From: Anaerolineaceae bacterium
GTDB lineage: Bacteria; Chloroflexota; Anaerolineae; Anaerolineales; Anaerolineaceae
DNA: 64,000 nucleotides
NCBI GenBank assembly: GCA_016841445.1
Contig: JAENZD010000001.1
Location: 558,001 to 622,000 of the forward strand
Reading direction: 5' to 3'
Position 1 is the stretch's first letter, and each line of letters opens with the position of its first letter. Made by a program: the position numbers and the translations under genes. Of the stretch, positions 1 through 8,347 are shown one piece after another. The notes beneath the pieces were generated by a model. It ran no database searches and was not told the origin of the DNA. It saw nothing but the letters and a program-made list of their open reading frames with translations.

Positions 1-1106
1 AAAAGATCAGGCAGGCTCAGGCACAAGCGCAGTGCCCGGTTCCCCAGGAAAGGGTTATCTTCTTTGGGCAGCGTCATGTACTTGAGTGACTTATCGCCGC
101 CAATATCAAGCGTTCGCAAAGTGACGGGTTTTCCCATCATATTTGCCAAAACTTTCTTATAGGCCTTAAATTGTTCCTCTTCCGTTGGCATATGGTCTGA
201 TTCCATATAAAGGAATTCAGTCCGGAATAGACCTACAAAGTCAGCAAATTTGATATTTTCATCTGGTTCAGCGGAGCCAATGTTTAGACCAACATGGTAT
301 GTTTCCCCATCGGCTGTGACTGCAGGTTTATCCAGGTACTTATTAGCCTCTACCTCATCCTTTATGAAATCAGTGAGCTTTCTTTCATATTTTTCTTTGG
401 TGTCATCATCCGGATCCAATATGACTTCGCCTTTTAAAGCATCGAGGATGATAAATTGATCGTTGAGTAATATTTTCGTCGCATCTGGTACACCCAGGAC
501 GGCTGGAATTTTGTAACTTCGAGCGATGATTGCTGTATGGGAGGTTGCGCCACCGATTTCTGTGATGATGCCAAGCACCTTTTCACGATCAAGTGTGGCG
601 GTGTCACTGGGCAACAGGTCATGTGCAACGATGATAACTTCCTCGGTGAGGACAGACAGGTTTCGTTCCTCTTTCCCCTGCAGGATCCTCAGCACCCTGT
701 TGCGAACATCAAGCAAATCTGTCGAACGGGCAGCGATCAGGGGGTCATCAATTTTAGAGAGCATATCCGCAAATTCGGTGAAAACCTTATCAACCGCGTA
801 GTCCGGCATGGCTTGATCCTCAAGGATCAAATTGCCGACATCTTCTGCCACTTCTTCGTCAAACAGGATTTCTTTGTGCGCCGCAAAAATGTTTGCCTTA
901 TCAGGGGATTCTGAAGCCAGGGAATCGTAGATCCTGTCGAGTTCTTTTGCAGCTTTTTTCACTGCGCTGTTGAACTGCTCAAGATGTTTCTGTTCCTCTC
1001 CGGCCTCAAAGTACGATTCACGGATATCCGGAGTAAAAGCCTTATAAATGAACAATTTTCCTGAAGCAATTCCCCTCGATATTGGGTTTCCTTTGAGGAC
1101 ATTCAT
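1..1106 (-). CDS. ptsI: PTS enzyme I, N-terminal 368 residues (cut by window edge)
   Basis: Phosphoenolpyruvate-protein phosphotransferase takes phosphate from PEP and passes it to HPr in the cytoplasm. The reverse-strand frame starts MNVLKGNPISRGIASG, carries the phospho-His loop GGATSHTAII (His190, close to His189 of the E. coli enzyme) and continues into the PEP-binding barrel with RTEFLYME, TLDIGGDK and NPFLGNRALR before running off the left edge. The frame stays open throughout the visible part, so the gene is intact as far as it can be seen. An in-frame ATG at 1102 is an alternative, but 1106 is kept because the reading leads straight into the family N-terminus. It lies 42 bp downstream of ptsH in the same direction, so the two form an operon. 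No sugar-specific EII gene is in the window. Confidence 0.95.
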   Translation of the reverse strand, partial: MNVLKGNPISRGIASGKLFIYKAFTPDIRESYFEAGEEQKHLEQFNSAVKKAAKELDRIYDSLASESPDKANIFAAHKEILFDEEVAEDVGNLILEDQAMPDYAVDKVFTEFADMLSKIDDPLIAARSTDLLDVRNRVLRILQGKEERNLSVLTEEVIIVAHDLLPSDTATLDREKVLGIITEIGGATSHTAIIARSYKIPAVLGVPDATKILLNDQFIILDALKGEVILDPDDDTKEKYERKLTDFIKDEVEANKYLDKPAVTADGETYHVGLNIGSAEPDENIKFADFVGLFRTEFLYMESDHMPTEEEQFKAYKKVLANMMGKPVTLRTLDIGGDKSLKYMTLPKEDNPFLGNRALRLCLSLPDL

Positions 1107-1148
1107 TATTTACTCCTTCTAACTAAAAATGATGTGTAAATATCCGAG

Positions 1149-1427
1149 TTAGTCTTCTCCAAATTTGGAATCAACCAATGCGATCAGCTTATCTACAGCC
1201 TCGACCTCATCAGGGCCGTCTGCACTGATTTCAATGGGGGTATTGATGCAAATCCCCTGCGCCAGGATCTTGATCATTGATTTTGCGTTAGCTGTATCAG
1301 CGCTATCTTCATCCAGCCGCTTGACATACACTTTCGATTCAAATGACTTCGCTGTTGAGACAAATTCAGCTGCTGGACGCGCATGAAGTCCGGTGACATT
1401 TAATACGGTTGTTTGTTTCGCATACAT
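1149..1427 (-). CDS. ptsH: HPr phosphocarrier protein
   Basis: A 92-residue HPr that accepts phosphate from enzyme I and hands it to EIIA domains. The active-site motif GLHARPA with His15 is in its usual place. Ser50 in the AKSMIKIL helix sits where the regulatory serine of Gram-positive-type HPr lies, although whether HPr kinase exists here is unknown. The start has a good ribosome site (GAAGGAGAAAATC before ATG). It is the first gene of a leftward ptsH-ptsI pair. The loop after strand 2 is slightly longer than in Bacillus HPr (RLDEDSADTANAKS). Family identification is secure; whether it serves sugar uptake or only regulation or dihydroxyacetone kinase cannot be told from this window. Confidence 0.95.
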   Translation of the reverse strand: MYAKQTTVLNVTGLHARPAAEFVSTAKSFESKVYVKRLDEDSADTANAKSMIKILAQGICINTPIEISADGPDEVEAVDKLIALVDSKFGED

Positions 1428-1733
1428 GATTTTCTCCTTCTATTCTACGATTATTTTAGCAATATATCGACATTTTTACGACTATTCTCAAACGGAAATA
1501 TTATACTGTATTTTCAAGGGTTAGTTTCTCCCTGGTAAATATTTTTACTTGTACTTGGATTATTTTATCATGCGTTTAATAAAATTATTGCGGGTATATC
1601 CGAAGATATTTGTACAGTTGGATGTCAAGTGTGATTTAAATTCGGACTTATATGGTCTTGATTGGGTATAATATTTATTAGAAACGCATTGATTGTTTTA
1701 CTGGTAATTTTTATTGGTAGAAAAGGAAAATCC

Positions 1734-2855
1734 GTGAAAAATTTAAAAATAATCGGACTGGTCACCTTGGTTGGGCTTGTCATTTCTGCCTGCAGCGGAA
1801 TCCCACAAGAAACACCCGCTCAACCTGGTGAAGTTGAAGGAATTGAGGAAAGTATGATTGAACCAACAGCACAAGACCCAAATTATGAACCTGCGGAAGG
1901 TGTTAATGTGATCTACCTGGCAGGCGGGTGTTTCTGGGGGATGGAAAAATTGATGCAGACGATACCGGGTGTGATCGATGTGGTCAGTGGCTATGCCAAC
2001 GGTAAGGCAGATATTGAGCCAGACTATTACCGGGTCGTCGGCGGTGATACGGGTTACCGTGAGACAGTTCGGGTGGTATACGACCCGGAGCGAGTCAGCC
2101 TGGATGCCTTATTGTTCGCATATTTCCATGTTATCGACCCGACCATTGAAAACGCCCAGGGGAATGATATTGGCACGCAATACCAGACCGGAGTCTACTA
2201 TGTTGGGGAAGAAAGCCAGGCAATCGTGGAACGAATTGCTGCGATTGAACGTGAGCGCACCCCGGCTTTCATGGTGGAAATTGAGCCCCTGGAACGATTT
2301 TATGACGCCGAAGAATACCACCAGGACTACCTGGATAAGAACCCAACTGGTTACTGCCACATCTCACCATCTGAGATCAAGGCTGCAGGGGAAATGATCG
2401 TTGATCCAGGCGATTATCCCCTGCCCTCAGATGAGGAAATCAAAAACATGTTGACGGACCTGCAGTATCAGGTCACCCAAAATGCAGGTACAGAACCCGC
2501 ATTTAATAATGAATTTTATGATAACCATGGGCAGGGCATTTATGTGGACGTTGTGACTGGTGAGCCGCTTTTCTCCTCAGGGGATAAGTTCGAAAGCGGT
2601 ACTGGCTGGCCGAGTTTCACAAAACCGATTGATGAGAATACGGTCCGGCTAATGGAGGATACCTCCCATGGAATGGTCCGGGTTGAAGTTCGCAGCCGGG
2701 CAGGTAACTCGCACCTGGGGCATGTGTTCTATAATGATCCTTCTTCACCCAGCGGTACACGCTACTGCATCAACAGTGCAGCGTTGCGATTCATCCCATT
2801 GGATGATTTGGAAAAAGAGGGGTATGGGTACTTGTTGTCCCATATCTCCCCCTGA
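1734..2855 (+). CDS. msrAB: Bifunctional methionine sulfoxide reductase MsrA-MsrB, lipoprotein
   Basis: Repairs both S- and R-methionine sulfoxide in exported proteins. I choose the GTG at 1734 (AAAGGAAAA just upstream) because it gives a clean lipoprotein signal, [10 protein letters not shown] followed by lipobox VISAC with Cys20; a longer frame opens at 1662. After a short acidic linker comes the MsrA domain with GGCFWGMEK (catalytic Cys66), and then the MsrB domain with GTGWPSF, LGHVF and the catalytic Cys in [11 protein letters not shown]. The paired Cys of zinc-binding MsrB forms are not apparent. Domain order A-B matches other fused forms. The membrane anchor implies work on the outer face of the cytoplasmic membrane, with electrons delivered by an unidentified thiol donor. 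The gene converges on the heliorhodopsin gene across a terminator. Confidence 0.93.
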   Translation: MKNLKIIGLVTLVGLVISACSGIPQETPAQPGEVEGIEESMIEPTAQDPNYEPAEGVNVIYLAGGCFWGMEKLMQTIPGVIDVVSGYANGKADIEPDYYRVVGGDTGYRETVRVVYDPERVSLDALLFAYFHVIDPTIENAQGNDIGTQYQTGVYYVGEESQAIVERIAAIERERTPAFMVEIEPLERFYDAEEYHQDYLDKNPTGYCHISPSEIKAAGEMIVDPGDYPLPSDEEIKNMLTDLQYQVTQNAGTEPAFNNEFYDNHGQGIYVDVVTGEPLFSSGDKFESGTGWPSFTKPIDENTVRLMEDTSHGMVRVEVRSRAGNSHLGHVFYNDPSSPSGTRYCINSAALRFIPLDDLEKEGYGYLLSHISP

Positions 2856-2876
2856 AAATCTCTAATCCAACTTTTT

Positions 2877-2916
2877 AGAAAACACCGCTTCTCTCTGATA
2901 GGGAAGCGGTTTCTTC
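2877..2916. terminator. Terminator between msrAB and heliorhodopsin
   Basis: Inverted repeat ACCGCTTC ... GAAGCGGT about 20 bp past the msrAB stop, with T-rich sequence after it on the plus strand and A-rich sequence before it. It probably works for msrAB and possibly in both directions, as the two genes converge here. Confidence 0.65.
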
Positions 2917-2972
2917 ATTCATTACACGGTGAGACGTTGCATGCAACGTCTCTACGGATTAGATATTGATAT

Positions 2973-3773
2973 TTATGGCTGCATGGCGCCGAACAATACC
3001 AGCCAGGCCAGGATTGATTTGGCAACCAGGCTGAGCACGATGTAGGTTCGCTCACCGAATAAATAATCTTTCCATTTGCCTACACCCTTGTACTGCAGAA
3101 TCATATTGATGGGGAAGGTATTGAAAGCGACAAAATAGGTGCCAATGATAGCCCATACAAACCACGGGACGAGATCGAAGTTCGCATTTCCGAACATGTA
3201 GAGCAGGATCGCAACCCAGGGGGCAATCCCGGCAATCGAACCCCATACGAAGGGTCCCCATTTGATCTTTCCTTCTTTTTTCGCACCAGCGTTGAGCTGC
3301 TCCATCACCAGCCCAAACAGGTTCATCGAGGCATTTACAATGAAGATCAAGATCAAGGAAGCAATGTCGTAGATCCCAAACAAGGTTGAGATCAAGACGA
3401 TCATGATCGATGAGCTGAAGGCATATTCAAACCAGCGGAACTTATTGATGCCTTTCTTTAGGTCGGCAGTATAGATATCATTTGTTTTCTTAGGAATGGA
3501 TATGATCGCATGAGCAAGCGCTGAGATAAGTAAGAATGATGCGACTAATATCCCAAATGGCAGCTCGAATAACGCTTTCGAGTTAAGTTCCAAAGCCTGT
3601 GTTTCAAAATTAAACGCCAGGAAATTTTGTGTGATCGTTGGCGAGAATTCCGCAATGGTTTGAATGACGGTGGTTGCCAAAAACAGCATGGCAATACCCT
3701 GGACAAGGTGCAGTGCACCCATAAATAAATTAAACCTTCTTAATTTCTTAAAAACTAATTCTTTTTCTTTCAT
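2973..3773 (-). CDS. Heliorhodopsin
   Basis: A 266-residue seven-helix retinal protein of the heliorhodopsin family, which is inverted in the membrane relative to type-1 rhodopsins and is thought to be sensory or regulatory rather than a pump. Diagnostic features: the third helix carries RWFEYAFSSS (Glu116 as likely Schiff-base counter-ion), then NASMNLFGLVMEQ, and the last helix contains LSLVAKSILAWLVLFG with Lys252 as the retinal-binding lysine. The N-terminus is short and charged without a signal peptide, as expected for a cytoplasmic N-terminus. Ribosome site AAAGGAGATATACAA is strong and a good promoter lies upstream. No carotenoid oxygenase or retinal synthesis gene is in the window, so the retinal source is unknown. 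Its convergent neighbour is msrAB, a link to oxidative damage repair. Confidence 0.95.
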   Translation of the reverse strand: MKEKELVFKKLRRFNLFMGALHLVQGIAMLFLATTVIQTIAEFSPTITQNFLAFNFETQALELNSKALFELPFGILVASFLLISALAHAIISIPKKTNDIYTADLKKGINKFRWFEYAFSSSIMIVLISTLFGIYDIASLILIFIVNASMNLFGLVMEQLNAGAKKEGKIKWGPFVWGSIAGIAPWVAILLYMFGNANFDLVPWFVWAIIGTYFVAFNTFPINMILQYKGVGKWKDYLFGERTYIVLSLVAKSILAWLVLFGAMQP

Positions 3774-3816
3774 TTGTATATCTCCTTTTTCGTTGATTTA
3801 ATGATTTTATATTCTA

Positions 3817-3845
3817 TTTATATACTATTTTATTAGCCTTTTCAA
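3817..3845 (-). promoter_or_regulatory. Sigma-70-type promoter of the heliorhodopsin gene
   Basis: On the minus strand TTGAAA (-35) and TATAAA (-10) are separated by exactly 17 bp, about 45 bp upstream of the ATG. The match is close to consensus and suggests expression by the housekeeping sigma factor. Confidence 0.6.
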
Positions 3846-4103
3846 ATTTGTCGATTTTTTGTATAAGGTATCGAGATAGTTTACAGAGTTGGTTAAACCA
3901 AATCATTAAAAATCCATAATATTTAATGAACAGTTCAAAAGATAAATATGATTAACCGGTCAGGTCAAAAATCTCTTGAGGATTAAAGGAAAATATTTTC
4001 CCATGATCGTGTGATTTTATGGGTTTTGAGCTCATTCACCTTTCACGAAAAATTGAAAAATATGGAGATGATTAATTGTCAATGGGTTGGTTGGATCGGT
4101 ATT
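3846..4103. other. AT-rich intergenic region
   Basis: Sequence between the heliorhodopsin promoter and the end of the leftward PD40 lipoprotein gene. It is AT-rich with no convincing frame, RNA gene or strong hairpin seen by eye. Confidence 0.5.
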
Positions 4104-5051
4104 TTACGGTCTCAATGCTTCAATAAAAGATGTATCCCGCCAATCGAAGGACGATGGGCTGCTCAGATAGATCACGAAAGAACGATCGGGGGTGACGATG
4201 GGGCTGATGCAGTAAGAAATGTTTTCAACCCGGACCGGCTCTGACCAGTCCGAATCAAGTGAGTAAGAAATATATAAGTGGGGTGGGTCGTTTCGAGAGG
4301 CAATCCGCGTAAAGAGCAGATAGCTTTCATCAGGGGCAATATTGGGGGTGATTTCTAAATTGGATGTGTTGATAGGTGCGTCAAGAAGGATGGGATCTGT
4401 GTATTCTCCATTGACGTATTTGGATAGGAAAATATCTGTATTGCCGTCTTGATTGGCTGAGAAATATAAATTGTAATTTTCAGCAGCAGATACTGTCCAA
4501 TGGAGGGCGAGCTCATTGATGGAAGGGGGCAGCGGCTGGGGTTCGCTCCAGCCATCTCCTTCCTTATCCATCATCCAGATGTTCTCCTTGCCAGCAGGCA
4601 GCCCGTCTGCTGTGGGGGATCCAGAGATGAAATAAAATTTCTTGCCATCCGGTGAGATGAATGGGTCACGATAGGAAGTTATTGATTCTGAAAAGCTCAC
4701 AGTGGCTGGGTCTGTCCAGGCACCATCGATCAGCTGACTGCTGTAGATGGTCGCAGAGCCATATTCGCCACCCCACCAAACCGTACTGCCGTCCGGCGAA
4801 AAGACCGGCGCAGAATGGAACTCCCTACGGAAAAATCCTTCACCAAATCGTTCCGGGGTTATTCCAGGCAGGTCTGGATCAATCAGAAGAGGGACAGGCT
4901 CGGACGTTGCTGTTGCGGATGGGGTAGCCGTTGCTGTTTTTGTGGGTGACTGGGTCAGGGTTGGGATCAGTGTGGCTGTTTCAGGACCAGGTGCAGATGA
5001 ACATGCACAAAGTATAAGTGTAAAACATGCAATGAATACGGACTTTCGCAT
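4104..5051 (-). CDS. PD40/TolB-like beta-propeller lipoprotein
   Basis: A 315-residue exported lipoprotein. The signal peptide ends in LILCACSS with Cys17 as the lipidated residue, followed by a Thr/Pro/Ser-rich spacer (TPTLTQSPTKTATATPSATA) of the kind seen on many Chloroflexota surface proteins. The rest is a propeller built from WD40-like PD40 blades, visible as SPDGSTVWWG, SPDGKKFYFISG and NIAPDESYLLFTR. Such proteins usually bind partners or substrates at the cell surface; no catalytic motif was recognised. It stands alone in its direction. Another propeller lipoprotein with a similar Thr/Pro linker lies at 60583-62097. Confidence 0.8.
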   Translation of the reverse strand: MRKSVFIACFTLILCACSSAPGPETATLIPTLTQSPTKTATATPSATATSEPVPLLIDPDLPGITPERFGEGFFRREFHSAPVFSPDGSTVWWGGEYGSATIYSSQLIDGAWTDPATVSFSESITSYRDPFISPDGKKFYFISGSPTADGLPAGKENIWMMDKEGDGWSEPQPLPPSINELALHWTVSAAENYNLYFSANQDGNTDIFLSKYVNGEYTDPILLDAPINTSNLEITPNIAPDESYLLFTRIASRNDPPHLYISYSLDSDWSEPVRVENISYCISPIVTPDRSFVIYLSSPSSFDWRDTSFIEALRP

Positions 5052-5260
5052 TTATTCTCCCGTGCATACATCGTAATATGGGACAATTGACGGTGATAAT
5101 GTTAAATGATTTGATGTTTGATTTTATCATTTCCTAAGCGGGATTTCCCCATTATCTATGACTGTTTTTATTTGAAATTTTTGCTCAGTATCGCTAATAA
5201 TCAGGATTAGGACACCTTTCGGTTATGATCAATGTAAACTTCAATGCTGAAAGGTTTTGT

Positions 5261-5542
5261 ATGCGGAAATGGCGGCGGTTTGTCCATTGGCTGATCATAT
5301 TTGTTTTTTTGACCGAGATTATTTACGGTTTTTACATGGTTTTCTTCGCGGTTGGGGGGACGCGCTATCCTTTGATGAGGAGAGCCGTAGAGACGCCTGT
5401 TGAGGTGATCCTGAAGCGCAGGTTGTATGCTATTGAAACCTGGATTGCCATTGCGGGCTTTGCCGTTTATATTGCACTGACAGAATTCCTGCCAAATATT
5501 TTGAGCAATTTGAAGGGAAAAATGGAGCATCCCTCCGAATAA
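5261..5542 (+). CDS. Small two-helix membrane protein, unknown
   Basis: A 93-residue protein starting MRKWRRFVHW. The ATG at 5261 is preferred over 5225 because AAAGG precedes it at the right distance. Two hydrophobic segments are visible (WLIIFVFLTEIIYGFYMVFF and an AIAGFAVYIALTEF helix) joined by a basic loop containing two Arg pairs. The positive-inside pattern puts both ends in the cytoplasm. I do not recognise the family. A reverse-strand frame of similar length overlaps it but lacks these membrane features, so the plus-strand reading is favoured. Confidence 0.55.
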   Translation: MRKWRRFVHWLIIFVFLTEIIYGFYMVFFAVGGTRYPLMRRAVETPVEVILKRRLYAIETWIAIAGFAVYIALTEFLPNILSNLKGKMEHPSE

Positions 5543-5727
5543 TGCGGTACCACCAACCCGGTGCTTCAACGGAACCCTCCCGCTTAGGGTGATTGCACAT
5601 CTGGGACTAGAAGACTATAATGAAATAGGTAACCTTTTTGAAGAGATACAGGATCGTTGGATGATCCATTTTTACTTTTGATTTATTTTTAATCGGTATT
5701 CCACATTCGACTCACTTTAGAAAGCAT

Positions 5728-5793
5728 TGACCCTGCTCTGTTCAGGCTTGGGATGTGAGCCTCGCACCTGATTGAACAGCACAGGATGGGTCA
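5728..5793 (+). promoter_or_regulatory. Strong stem-loop in the leader of the 5800 gene
   Basis: Nested inverted repeats end 6 bp before the start codon: TGACCC (5728) with GGGTCA (5788-5793), CTGTTCAGG (5738-5746) with CCTG..TGAACAG (5767-5779), and GGCT with AGCC in the centre. No T run follows, so it is not a plain terminator. It may hide the ribosome site of the next gene or bind a regulator. No known riboswitch class was recognised. Confidence 0.45.
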
Positions 5794-5799
5794 TTAAGT

Positions 5800-6384
5800 A
5801 TGGCAAAATATCAGCCAACATTTATCACGCATTACTACCGTCGTGGGTCACCGCCGTTCCGCAGCCTCTCATCCCTGCCGGATGACGAGGCGGTTGAGAT
5901 TATGTGCCGGCTGGCTGATGATACCCCGTTTGGGGAGCGGTTCAAGGATCCCCTGGGTTACCTGGCAAACCGCCGCCGTTCGGAAGCCTGGGTCAGGGAA
6001 GCCTTCATCAAGAAAGGCGGCAAGCCGCGCCTGGTATACCCGGTTTACTGCGTGCTTGGGGAATCGCAGTGGCTCGTCAAGAACTCACCGGACAAATCCT
6101 TTCACCAGGAGATCCGGATTGACCTGGCTGCATTCAACCCGGGAGACGTGAGCTTCACCTATCCCGACAGTATGATCTCGTACTGGCTGGACCATGACCG
6201 CAGTTCAGAATTCTACATGCCCGAATTTCATGGTAAGGTCTTTACCCGGCAGGAGATCCTGGCGATCGTGGACCACATGGGTAACCCGGAATCAGACTGG
6301 GGTAGCAAGCTGCCGCCCCGCCTGGCGCCCTACATCGAAGCCCAGGTTTGGACAGATATTCCAGCTTCACGGGTAGAAAGTTAG
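5800..6384 (+). CDS. Conserved-looking hypothetical protein, 194 aa
   Basis: A soluble 194-residue protein beginning MAKYQPTFITHYYRRGSPPF. It has no signal peptide or membrane segment and is rich in aromatic, Pro and Arg residues (for example PLGYLANRRRSEAWVREAF and KPRLVYPVYCVLGESQWL). I do not recognise a domain and suggest no function. It is followed after 7 bp by a glycosyltransferase gene in the same direction, so the two are probably co-transcribed. The leader holds a long stem-loop that ends close to the ATG; no strong ribosome site is visible, which fits control by that structure. Codon use resembles the flanking core genes. Confidence 0.75.
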   Translation: MAKYQPTFITHYYRRGSPPFRSLSSLPDDEAVEIMCRLADDTPFGERFKDPLGYLANRRRSEAWVREAFIKKGGKPRLVYPVYCVLGESQWLVKNSPDKSFHQEIRIDLAAFNPGDVSFTYPDSMISYWLDHDRSSEFYMPEFHGKVFTRQEILAIVDHMGNPESDWGSKLPPRLAPYIEAQVWTDIPASRVES

Positions 6385-6391
6385 AAAAAAC

Positions 6392-7219
6392 ATGACAGAA
6401 CAACCAAAATTAAGCATCATCACCTGTACGTATAACAGCGAAAAATACCTGCCAAACGCACTGGCAAGCATCGAGCGGCAGACGTTTCGTGATTTTGAGC
6501 ACATCATTAATGATTCTTATTCAAGTGATTCAACACTGCAGATAATTGAGGATTACATTATGCGAAATGGCGCTTCATACCCGATCAGGGTCATCCAATC
6601 ACCACCGCATGGCGTGGCGAACGCCCTGAATGTGGCAGCACAGGAAGCCCGCGGCGAGGTGATCCATTTCCTTCATTCGGATGATTACTACTACGAAAAA
6701 GAATCACTGCAGAAGGCGATGTCTTACTTTGTTGAAAACCCGGACCTGGTATGGCTGACAGGGAATTTCCTGGTGGACATACAGGGAAAGCTGGTTGTGC
6801 TCCCCCAAACGCATCTCTTAAATTTGGATCTGGAAAAATCATTATCCTGCATGAATATCATCTCTCATGAGAATACGTTTGTGAAGACCCAGGCGGTTCT
6901 GGATTATGGCGGCTTTGATGAAGCGAAAAATTTTGTTGTGGAATATCGTTTGTGGCTCCGGCTCATCAAGGATCACCAGCCAATGATCGTCAATGATGAA
7001 TTCACCGTTTTTATCATTAATCGCGGCAGCACATCAACAGGAAATATTTTTAAATTCATGAAGTCTTTATCTCGAGCTTTCCGTTCTCAGAGAAAAGAAA
7101 AGATCTTCCCGATGCTCGGCTATTACGAAGAGAAGAAGATTTTTAACTTTTATAAGATGGTCATTCAATTCATGCAAGAAGTAGTAAAATTTTTCGGGTT
7201 GGCTAAAAGACCAGGCTAG
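6392..7219 (+). CDS. Family 2 glycosyltransferase
   Basis: A 275-residue GT-A-fold enzyme that transfers a sugar from a nucleotide donor. The N-terminus LSIITCTYNSEKYLPNALAS is the typical GT2 nucleotide-binding start, ARGEVIHFLHSDDYY holds the metal-binding acidic pair (Asp97/Asp98), and a later aromatic/basic segment (VEYRLWLRL) fits the acceptor side. No membrane helices are seen, so it probably acts as a soluble or peripheral enzyme on cell-surface glycans. Acceptor and donor cannot be predicted. Only 7 bp separate it from the unknown gene upstream, which may supply a partner or be a passenger in the same transcript. Confidence 0.88.
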   Translation: MTEQPKLSIITCTYNSEKYLPNALASIERQTFRDFEHIINDSYSSDSTLQIIEDYIMRNGASYPIRVIQSPPHGVANALNVAAQEARGEVIHFLHSDDYYYEKESLQKAMSYFVENPDLVWLTGNFLVDIQGKLVVLPQTHLLNLDLEKSLSCMNIISHENTFVKTQAVLDYGGFDEAKNFVVEYRLWLRLIKDHQPMIVNDEFTVFIINRGSTSTGNIFKFMKSLSRAFRSQRKEKIFPMLGYYEEKKIFNFYKMVIQFMQEVVKFFGLAKRPG

Positions 7220-7362
7220 GGAAAAGCTGCCTGGGGGGATCACCATTTATTGGCTGATTGAGAGAAAACCGTGGAACGAAATCATGGCGCGTGACGTCTG
7301 AATAGTGACATGGTTTTTATTTTGGATGTGTTAGATCAAGCCTTGTAAAAGAGGGGAGGAGG

Positions 7363-7845
7363 ATGATGTCTGGAATCTGGGTTAAGTGGCTGCTCTTCTT
7401 CGTTTTGGGGATGCTGACTTTTGCACTTGGTTTTTGGATTATAACGACCTTTAAACCCACCAAAACGCCTGAAAAAGGACAGACGGTTGAGAATTGGGGA
7501 GAGATTTGTTTGTGGCAGGATGTGGACGGGATCAACCTTTCTGTTAGGCCAATGGGCTGCTTCTCAACTTCCTGTACAGAGATCAAGCAGCAAACCGGAA
7601 CAGTACTTGTGGATATGCAGCTTCAGGAAATTCAACTGGCATCTCGGTTTATACTGAAGGAGACGTCAAGGTTCCCATTGCCCTGCATTGATAATTGTTT
7701 AGGCGGCGGGATTGTGCTATTTAACCTGTCACCCGTGCTGCCAAATAATTACACCCTCTGGTTTGGGGACCAGAAGGTGGGGGAGGTGCTGGTATTTTCA
7801 GGACGGGAAACACCGCGTCAGTGTTTTACGAATGGGCAAGAGTAG
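7363..7845 (+). CDS. Membrane-anchored hypothetical protein, 160 aa
   Basis: An N-terminal hydrophobic helix (WLLFFVLGMLTFALGFWII) followed by an extracytoplasmic domain of about 130 residues with seven cysteines, including the clusters MGCFSTSC and LPCIDNCLGGG that could form disulfides. No family was recognised. The start has GGGGAGGAGG directly upstream; the second ATG at 7366 has the better spacing and may be the true start. It stands alone, about 140 bp after the glycosyltransferase gene. It converges on the leftward 7878 gene with only 32 bp between. Confidence 0.65.
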   Translation: MMSGIWVKWLLFFVLGMLTFALGFWIITTFKPTKTPEKGQTVENWGEICLWQDVDGINLSVRPMGCFSTSCTEIKQQTGTVLVDMQLQEIQLASRFILKETSRFPLPCIDNCLGGGIVLFNLSPVLPNNYTLWFGDQKVGEVLVFSGRETPRQCFTNGQE

Positions 7846-7877
7846 TGGATATTTTCATAGCAAGGGAATCTGTAATG

Positions 7878-8336
7878 CTAGCTTCCAGGCTTCTTAATTT
7901 TTAGAGAACTTGCGATTAATAGCGCACATGCCAGCAAGAGCACCCCTGCACCATCAAAAATGATGAAACGGACGATGCTGCTTCGAAGAGGCTGGAATGC
8001 CAAAGGGATGCTGAAGAGCAGGAGCGATTCCCCGATCACCCCGATGGTTTGCATGATCAGCGCCTGCCACAGGGAGGTTTTAAACCGGAGTGGGTGAACC
8101 AGGGCAAAACCATACGGCACCTGCCACATCAGGAATAGGATGCCGAAACCTGTGACTGCTGCCTGGCCAGGTACGCCTTCGACTTGAAATGACGCAGTGA
8201 AAAGCTGGGGTTTCAGCATGAACTGAACCGTGGCTTGCAGGTTCCAGAACAGCACAACAGCCACCAGCACCCGAGCGCCCCAAACTTTCCAGCTAGCAAA
8301 ACGGCGCGTTTCATTCAATAAGGACAGTTTCTTCAA
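7878..8336 (-). CDS. Four-helix membrane protein, unknown
   Basis: A 152-residue integral membrane protein with about four hydrophobic segments (VLVAVVLFWNLQATVQF, AAVTGFGILFLMWQVPYGFAL, IMQTIGVIGESLLLFSI, GAGVLLLACALLIASSL). No domain name can be given. It follows the cytidylate-kinase-like gene after 11 bp in the same direction, so the two are probably one transcript, but nothing in the sequence ties the functions together. Starts at MKKLSLLNETRRF; there is an AAGA-type weak ribosome site only. Confidence 0.65.
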   Translation of the reverse strand: MKKLSLLNETRRFASWKVWGARVLVAVVLFWNLQATVQFMLKPQLFTASFQVEGVPGQAAVTGFGILFLMWQVPYGFALVHPLRFKTSLWQALIMQTIGVIGESLLLFSIPLAFQPLRSSIVRFIIFDGAGVLLLACALLIASSLKIKKPGS

Positions 8337-8347
8337 AGATCAATACC

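Noticed and set aside
5207-5569. 120-codon minus-strand frame opposite the small membrane protein
   Set aside because: No ribosome site and no coherent protein features; the plus-strand reading has two clear membrane helices.
5520-5600. Sequence resembling a T-box antiterminator (GGTGGTACCGC) on the minus strand near 5550
   Set aside because: No aminoacyl-tRNA synthetase or amino-acid gene lies downstream on that strand, the specifier stem is missing, and the match is short.
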